A stretch of DNA of 10,724 bases from an uncultured Eubacteriales bacterium (GTDB lineage: Bacteria; Bacillota_A; Clostridia; Christensenellales; Aristaeellaceae). Both the position numbers and the translations under genes were made by a program. Where the stretch lies: NCBI GenBank assembly GCA_902795555.1, contig CADBLV010000283.1:1-10724 (forward strand), read 5' to 3'. The notes beneath the pieces were generated by a model, which saw only the letters and a program-made list of their open reading frames with translations, was not told where the DNA came from and did not search any database. Below, one piece after another: positions 6,911 through 10,724 of the stretch. How positions within the stretch are numbered: position 1 is the first letter of the stretch; each line of letters starts with the position of its first letter.

Positions 6911-8737
6911 ATGATTCGGGAAGATATACGGAATATTGCGATTATTGCCCACGTAGACCACGGAAAAACTACGCTGGTGGACCAGATGCTGAAGCAGGGA
7001 GGCGTTTACCGGGAAAACCAGCAGACGGTGGACCGCGTGATGGATTCCAATGACCTGGAACGGGAGCGCGGCATTACCATTCTCAGCAAGAATACGGCCG
7101 TGCATTACCGGGGCCATAAAATCAACATCGTGGATACCCCCGGTCACGCTGATTTCGGCGGTGAGGTGGAACGGGTGCTGAAGATGGTCGACGGCGTTCT
7201 TCTTCTGGTGGACAGCTTTGAAGGCCCCATGCCCCAAACCCGCTTTGTGCTGAAGAAAGCGCTGGAACTGAACCTGAAAGTCCTGATCGTGATCAATAAG
7301 GTCGACCGTCCCGACGCCCGCTGTGACGAGGTGGTCAATGAAATTCTGGATCTGCTGATCGATCTGGACGCGGATGAATCCACCATCGAAAACCCCATCC
7401 TCTTTGTCTCCGCCCGCAAGGGCACAGCCACCCTCGATCTGTCTGAGCCCGGGAAGGATCTTCAGCCCCTGTTCGACGCGATTCTGCATGATATCCCGGC
7501 GCCGGAAGGGGACGCGGAAGGCCCGGCTCAGGTGCTGATTTCCACCATCGATTACAGCGAATACGTGGGCCGGATCGGCGTGGGACGGGTGGTTCGCGGA
7601 ACTTTCACGGAAGGCATGAATGTCGTGCATACCAATCTGGAAACCGGCGCCACCAGCGCCCCCTGGCGTCTGGGCGGCCTTTTCCAGTATGACGGCCTGA
7701 AGCGGGTGAATGCCACGGAGGTCGGCATGGGGGATATCGTCGCGCTTTACGGCGCGGAGGATATCTCCATCGGAGATACGGTCTGCGCGCCGGAAAAGGT
7801 GGAGGGGCTGCCTTTTGTCAAGATCAGCGAACCCACCGTCACCATGACCTTCTCCGTCAACGACAGTCCTTTCGCCGGGAGGGAAGGCCAGTATGTCACG
7901 AGCCGCCATCTGCGGGCCCGGCTCTTCCGCGAACTTCAGACGGACGTGAGCCTCCGCGTGAACGATACCCAGTCGACCGATGCCTTCGAGGTGTGCGGCC
8001 GGGGCGAACTGCATCTCTCCATCCTGATTGAAAACATGCGCCGCCAGGGATATGAATTCGCCGTTTCGAAGCCGAAAGTGATTTACAAGGTGATTAACGG
8101 CGTCAAATGCGAGCCTGTTGAGCGCCTGATCGTAGATACACCCCAGGCTTCCGCCGGCGCCGTGATTGAAAAAATAGGCCGCCGCCGGGGCACCCTGGAG
8201 CACATGAGCGGCAGCGACCGGGTGCGTCTGGAGTTCCTGGTGCCGTCCCGCGGCCTTTTCGGATATCGCAGCGAGTTTATGACCGACACCCGGGGCGAGG
8301 GAATCATGTCCTCGGTGTTTGAACGATATGAACCGGTGAAAGGCGATATTCCGCATCGCAACGCCGGCGCTCTGATCTGCTTTGAAACCGGCGTCTCCAC
8401 CAGCTACGGCCTCTTCTATTCCCAGGAGCGGGGCACCCTTTTCATCGGAGCGGGAGAGAATGTCTATATGGGCCAGATCTGCGGACAGAATGCCCGCCCG
8501 GGAGATCTGGTTGTGAACGTCTGCAAGCAGAAGCATGTGACCAACATGCGCAATGCCTCCGCCTCTGAAGACGCCATGCGGCTGATTTCCGTTCACCCGC
8601 TCACACTGGAGGAGTGCCTGGAGTTTATCGACGATGACGAACTTCTGGAAATTACGCCGAAGAATCTCCGGATGCGAAAGCGTCAGCTGGATCATTCTCT
8701 CCGCGCCAAAGCCCGGTCCCGCGGCGAAGAAGCGTAA
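6911..8737 (+). CDS. typA: Ribosome-associated translational GTPase TypA/BipA
   Basis: TypA/BipA is a ribosome-binding GTPase of the EF-G/LepA superfamily, linked to ribosome assembly and to growth under cold or stress. The G domain has AHVDHGKTTL (13-22), RERGITIL (51-58), DTPGHADFGGEVERV (75-89) and NKVDRPDAR (129-137). After it come a domain II barrel (STIDYSEYVGRIGVGRV, from about 210), the family-typical GRGELHLSILIENMRRQGYEF (about 363-383), an EF-G-V-like region and the TypA-specific C-terminus with TPKNLRMRKRQLD near the end. At 608 residues the length is normal. AAAGGAG (6891-6897) is 13 bases from the ATG, which is rather far, but an in-frame TGA at 6902-6904 excludes any earlier start. 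The 85-base gap from prfC contains a hairpin and no clear promoter, so cotranscription is possible. Confidence 0.96.
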   Translation: MIREDIRNIAIIAHVDHGKTTLVDQMLKQGGVYRENQQTVDRVMDSNDLERERGITILSKNTAVHYRGHKINIVDTPGHADFGGEVERVLKMVDGVLLLVDSFEGPMPQTRFVLKKALELNLKVLIVINKVDRPDARCDEVVNEILDLLIDLDADESTIENPILFVSARKGTATLDLSEPGKDLQPLFDAILHDIPAPEGDAEGPAQVLISTIDYSEYVGRIGVGRVVRGTFTEGMNVVHTNLETGATSAPWRLGGLFQYDGLKRVNATEVGMGDIVALYGAEDISIGDTVCAPEKVEGLPFVKISEPTVTMTFSVNDSPFAGREGQYVTSRHLRARLFRELQTDVSLRVNDTQSTDAFEVCGRGELHLSILIENMRRQGYEFAVSKPKVIYKVINGVKCEPVERLIVDTPQASAGAVIEKIGRRRGTLEHMSGSDRVRLEFLVPSRGLFGYRSEFMTDTRGEGIMSSVFERYEPVKGDIPHRNAGALICFETGVSTSYGLFYSQERGTLFIGAGENVYMGQICGQNARPGDLVVNVCKQKHVTNMRNASASEDAMRLISVHPLTLEECLEFIDDDELLEITPKNLRMRKRQLDHSLRAKARSRGEEA

Positions 8738-8768
8738 AAACCGGAAAAACCGGGAAAAACCGGAAAAA
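8736..8768 (+). repeat. Short tandem repeat AAAAACCGG after typA
   Basis: Starting in the typA stop codon, AAAAACCGG (8736-8744), AAAAACCGGG (8745-8754) and AAAAACCGG (8755-8763) are followed by AAAAAT. Three near-identical 9-10 base units sit directly before a GC-rich hairpin. The ten-base spacing of the A-tracts is close to one helical turn, so the region may be curved. Confidence 0.8.
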
Positions 8769-8773
8769 TTTCG

Positions 8774-8798
8774 GGCGGCGGGAGCCGCCGCCGCGTTT
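8774..8798 (+). terminator. GC-rich hairpin, probable typA terminator
   Basis: GGCGGCGG (8774-8781) and CCGCCGCC (8785-8792) form a perfect 8-bp stem with a GAG loop; a GGGA loop with a 6-bp stem is the alternative. Only three T residues follow (8796-8798), so intrinsic termination would be weak. Its position 36 bases after the typA stop codon and its strength still favour a 3' end role. On the opposite strand the hairpin is followed by a T5 tract. Confidence 0.45.
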
Positions 8799-8824
8799 CC
8801 ATCGTATCTATAGGGTGAGGAACC

Positions 8825-8848
8825 GTGATCCGATACCGGTGGTATCAC
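8825..8848. promoter_or_regulatory. Inverted repeat upstream of the secreted-protein gene
   Basis: GATACC (8832-8837), a GGT spacer and GGTATC (8841-8846) form a perfect 6-bp inverted repeat. GTGAT (8825-8829) and ATCAC (8844-8848) form an alternative outer pairing. It lies 68-91 bases before the start of the next gene, where an operator or leader structure would fit. No convincing -35/-10 pair is seen here, so the role is open. Confidence 0.3.
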
Positions 8849-8915
8849 CCCGGAGAACTGTTCCTGCCCTGTGATAGATTTGTTTGAATGATGTTCATGA
8901 AAGGGGAAAGAAACG

Positions 8916-10025
8916 ATGAAGAAACTGTTATCTGTTCTGCTTGTGCTTTTTCTGATGACGACGGTTGCCTGGGCCGAAGGGACCGAAACCGCCAACATTT
9001 CCCAGGATGATCCGTTGCACGCGCACCTGAAAACCCTGGGCGACACACCCTATACGATCAGCATGACCGAATATGGCACACTGGAACCCAAAGGGTTTGA
9101 TCCAACGACCTACATTTCCCTCCTGCAGGATATGCAGGTCGAATCCGCGGGCATCGGCGAAGCCCCTGACGGGGAATATGTTGTGCTGGCCTTCCCGGAG
9201 GAAAACATCCGATTTGATTTCTTCCTGGCTTTTCCGGAAAAGAACCTGTTCCGACTGGTGGAAGCGGACGGAAATGAAATCCTCTATCAGGCATTTCCCC
9301 CGGAGGATCGGGCCTGCATCAGCGGCGTGATGACCGCCTGGTACAGCTCTCTGGCCGATGATCAGGGACTGATTCCCCAGATCGAAGCCCATCTTCCCGA
9401 TCCGGGCTGGGTGCTGGACAGCGTGAACGGTCAGGTGTGGCAGGACGATCGCGCTGTGCTGGATGTGTTCCTCGAGGACACCGATAACTATAAGGTGCTG
9501 ATCTCCTGGGGCTCCAGCGCCTGGGAGAACACGGAGTGGGTCTATGCCTGCGAATATGACGCCGGCACCCAGACCCTCCGCGCCCGGCATGTTACCTGTG
9601 ACAACGTCCTCTGGGATGAGAACGGAAACGAGACCCGCACCGAAGTTATGGATCAGGATTCCGAAGCGGTTTTCGCTCTGAACGGGGAAGGGAAACTGGT
9701 GATTACGAACGCCGGCGATCCCAGGCTGGAAGGCAAAGCCTTCGAAGCGACGCCCGTACAGGAGAATGCTCCCTGGATGATTCCCGAATCCAACGAGATG
9801 ACCCCGGATCTGACGGCCGCGTTCAACCAGGCCATGTCCGAGCTGATGGGCGTGAATTACGTGCCCCTGGCTTACCTGGGGGAAAAGGATGGCGTGCGAT
9901 GCTTTTTCTGCCGGGCCACCGTGGTCTATCCCGATGCCGTTCCCTATTATACCCTGGTTTATCTGAATGACGGCGGTGTCCAGAACATCTGGGATATCTG
10001 GATGGATCAGCACACCGCGCAGTGA
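8916..10025 (+). CDS. Secreted protein of unknown function
   Basis: I do not recognise a characterised family for this 369-residue protein. MKKLLSVLLVLFLMTTVAWA is a clear signal peptide with a signal peptidase I site after AWA (residue 20), and no lipobox, so the product is probably exported and soluble or loosely wall-associated. The mature part is acidic and rich in aromatic residues, with no further membrane segment. Residues about 30-270 look like alternating strands. The C-terminal part (about 295-365; GVNYVPLAYLG, then CFFC at 329-332, then a VVYPDAVPYYTLVYLND strand pair) looks like a compact separate domain. AAAGGGG (8900-8906) precedes the ATG by 9 bases. It sits between typA and an exported foldase gene, probably as its own unit. 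No catalytic motif is visible. Confidence 0.85.
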   Translation: MKKLLSVLLVLFLMTTVAWAEGTETANISQDDPLHAHLKTLGDTPYTISMTEYGTLEPKGFDPTTYISLLQDMQVESAGIGEAPDGEYVVLAFPEENIRFDFFLAFPEKNLFRLVEADGNEILYQAFPPEDRACISGVMTAWYSSLADDQGLIPQIEAHLPDPGWVLDSVNGQVWQDDRAVLDVFLEDTDNYKVLISWGSSAWENTEWVYACEYDAGTQTLRARHVTCDNVLWDENGNETRTEVMDQDSEAVFALNGEGKLVITNAGDPRLEGKAFEATPVQENAPWMIPESNEMTPDLTAAFNQAMSELMGVNYVPLAYLGEKDGVRCFFCRATVVYPDAVPYYTLVYLNDGGVQNIWDIWMDQHTAQ

Positions 10026-10103
10026 TCGGCGGATAGCCGGAGATCCTGACAGCCCGGTCCGATCGGATCCGAAAAAGTTTACCGTTTGTTCACACAGAAC
10101 ACA

Positions 10104-10132
10104 TTGTATCCACACGGCGGATTGTGTATAAT
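10104..10132 (+). promoter_or_regulatory. Sigma-A type promoter for the PrsA/SurA-like gene
   Basis: A perfect TATAAT -10 (10127-10132) lies 17 bases after TTGTAT (10104-10109), which matches the -35 consensus in its TTG core. Transcription would start near 10139, giving a leader of about 72 bases. This is the only strong promoter in the window and indicates independent expression of the last gene. Confidence 0.75.
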
Positions 10133-10138
10133 AGTCGC

Positions 10139-10176
10139 CGTCGAAAGACGAAAAATCTCAGGCCGGATGGTTCCGG
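10139..10176 (+). other. Two small stem-loops in the 5' leader
   Basis: CGTC-GAAA-GACG (10139-10150) is a 4-bp stem with a GNRA-type tetraloop placed at the predicted 5' end. CCGGA-TGGT-TCCGG (10163-10176) is a 5-bp stem with a 4-base loop. A 5'-terminal hairpin can protect mRNA from decay. The leader is too short and simple for a known riboswitch class. Confidence 0.5.
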
Positions 10177-10210
10177 ACGGAATGCTGATGAAATCGGAGG
10201 AAGTTGAAAC

Positions 10211-10724
10211 ATGAAGCGGATTTTGTCTTTGTTGCTGGTGATGACCATGCTTCTCGGCTGCGCGGCAGCCTGGGCGGAAGGGGAGACCGCCGCCACCGCA
10301 GAAACAGCAGCGGCGGTTGAGGCCGCGGCTGAAACCGAAGCCGCTCCGGAAGCGGAAGCCGTTCCGGAAGGCGCGGTGATCACTGTGGAAACCGAGCCTG
10401 TGGTTCTGGCTGTGGTCAACGGCAAAGAGCTTACCGACAAGGACGAGGATCTGGTCGGCGCGATCGACTATTATGTCGCCTCCTATCAGACCAATTTCCT
10501 TTCCGGCGGGCTGGAAGTTCCGGAAGACCTGCTGCGTGAATATGTTAAGGCAAATCTGCTGAATTCCCTGATCTCCTATGAAGTCAGACAGGCCAAAGCT
10601 GTGGAGATGGGCCTGGATCAGTTTACGGCCGAAGAGCTCACAAAGTATGAAGACACTGTGCGGGCGGATCTGGAATCCTATCTTTCCGAGGAGATGAGCG
10701 CGGCCGGAATCACGGACGCGTCTA
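10211..10724 (+). CDS. PrsA/SurA-like exported foldase or chaperone (partial, 3' end outside)
   Basis: The first 171 residues are visible and the frame is open to the window end. MKRILSLLLVMTMLLGCAAAWA is a signal peptide. LLGC (14-17) could act as a lipobox, though Leu at -2 is not the usual residue, and AWA (20-22) gives an alternative signal peptidase I site. A low-complexity Ala/Glu/Thr/Pro linker (about 23-55) follows. From about 64, VVLAVVNGKELTDKD, then LLREYVKANLLNSLISYEVRQAKAVEMGLD, fits the N-terminal chaperone domain of SurA/PrsA proteins: an 'xVNGxxIT' start, then long helices with the 'Lxxlixxxlxxxxaxxxgl' pattern. The parvulin peptidyl-prolyl isomerase domain, if present, would lie beyond the window. 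GGAGG (10196-10200) is 10 bases from the ATG, and a strong promoter lies upstream. In Gram-positive bacteria PrsA helps exported proteins fold, so it may serve the secreted products nearby; that link is inference. Confidence 0.75.
   Translation, partial: MKRILSLLLVMTMLLGCAAAWAEGETAATAETAAAVEAAAETEAAPEAEAVPEGAVITVETEPVVLAVVNGKELTDKDEDLVGAIDYYVASYQTNFLSGGLEVPEDLLREYVKANLLNSLISYEVRQAKAVEMGLDQFTAEELTKYEDTVRADLESYLSEEMSAAGITDAS

Noticed and set aside
8796..8900. Sigma-A promoter for the secreted-protein gene (TATCTA, TAGATT candidates)
   Set aside because: Neither candidate -10 has a reasonable -35 at 16-18 bases.
6701..9046. 781-codon open frame on the minus strand across prfC end, typA and the next gene start
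   Set aside because: It lies opposite typA, whose identity is certain, and crosses unrelated gene boundaries. Its translation is low-quality (His/Gly/Arg-rich) with no family motif. Long antisense frames are expected opposite genes with GC-rich third positions.
10038..10080. Possible terminator after the secreted-protein gene (TCCGATCGGA palindrome and CGG/ATCC arms)
   Set aside because: Arms are short or bulged and are followed by AAAAAGTTT rather than a T-run, so an intrinsic terminator is not supported.
10089..10132. Operator formed by the CACAC and GTGT stretches around the promoter
   Set aside because: Only four bases pair symmetrically (10112-10115 with 10124-10127), which is not above chance.
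1..10724. Defence system, phage, transposon or CRISPR content
   Set aside because: All genes are housekeeping, sensory or exported types with uniform composition. There are no recombinase, terminase or nuclease motifs, no att-like direct repeats and no spaced repeat array.

Overview
The window looks like a chromosomal segment of an uncultured member of the Bacillota, most likely a gut- or rumen-type Clostridia. The grounds are strong AAGGAGG-type ribosome binding sites, short gaps between genes, a sigma-A type promoter, signal peptides of the 'AWAEG' kind, and a moderately high GC content with GC-rich third codon positions. All supported genes lie on the + strand. No tRNA, rRNA, CRISPR array, transposase or integrase is visible.

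Layout. Bases 1-70 hold the end of an upstream gene, in an ambiguous frame. A very large membrane sensor (71-4000) follows. It has an N-terminal multi-pass domain resembling ECF-transporter S components, an extracytoplasmic region with 14 propeller-type repeats, a Y_Y_Y domain, a transmembrane helix and a cytoplasmic HD-GYP domain with intact metal-binding residues, so it is a likely c-di-GMP phosphodiesterase. Its stop codon overlaps the start of a BMP/PnrA-family solute-binding protein (3997-5190), which has a membrane anchor instead of a lipobox. Eighteen bases further is peptide chain release factor 3 (prfC, 5209-6825). After an 85-base spacer with a hairpin comes the ribosome-associated GTPase TypA/BipA (6911-8737). 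A 178-base spacer with a short A5CCGG tandem repeat, a strong GC hairpin and a small palindrome separates it from a secreted protein of unknown function (8916-10025). The last spacer carries a good promoter and a structured 5' leader for a PrsA/SurA-like exported chaperone or foldase whose end lies outside the window (10211-10724+).

How the parts may work together. The sensor and the binding protein are translationally coupled, and no ABC permease or ATPase gene accompanies them within the window. The simplest reading is a two-protein ligand-sensing module that feeds c-di-GMP turnover. prfC probably shares the transcript. prfC and typA are two classical translational GTPases in tandem. The last two genes act outside the membrane and probably form separate transcription units. 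The most unusual item is the sensor-binding protein pair and its domain combination. The remaining genes are ordinary housekeeping or secreted-protein genes.
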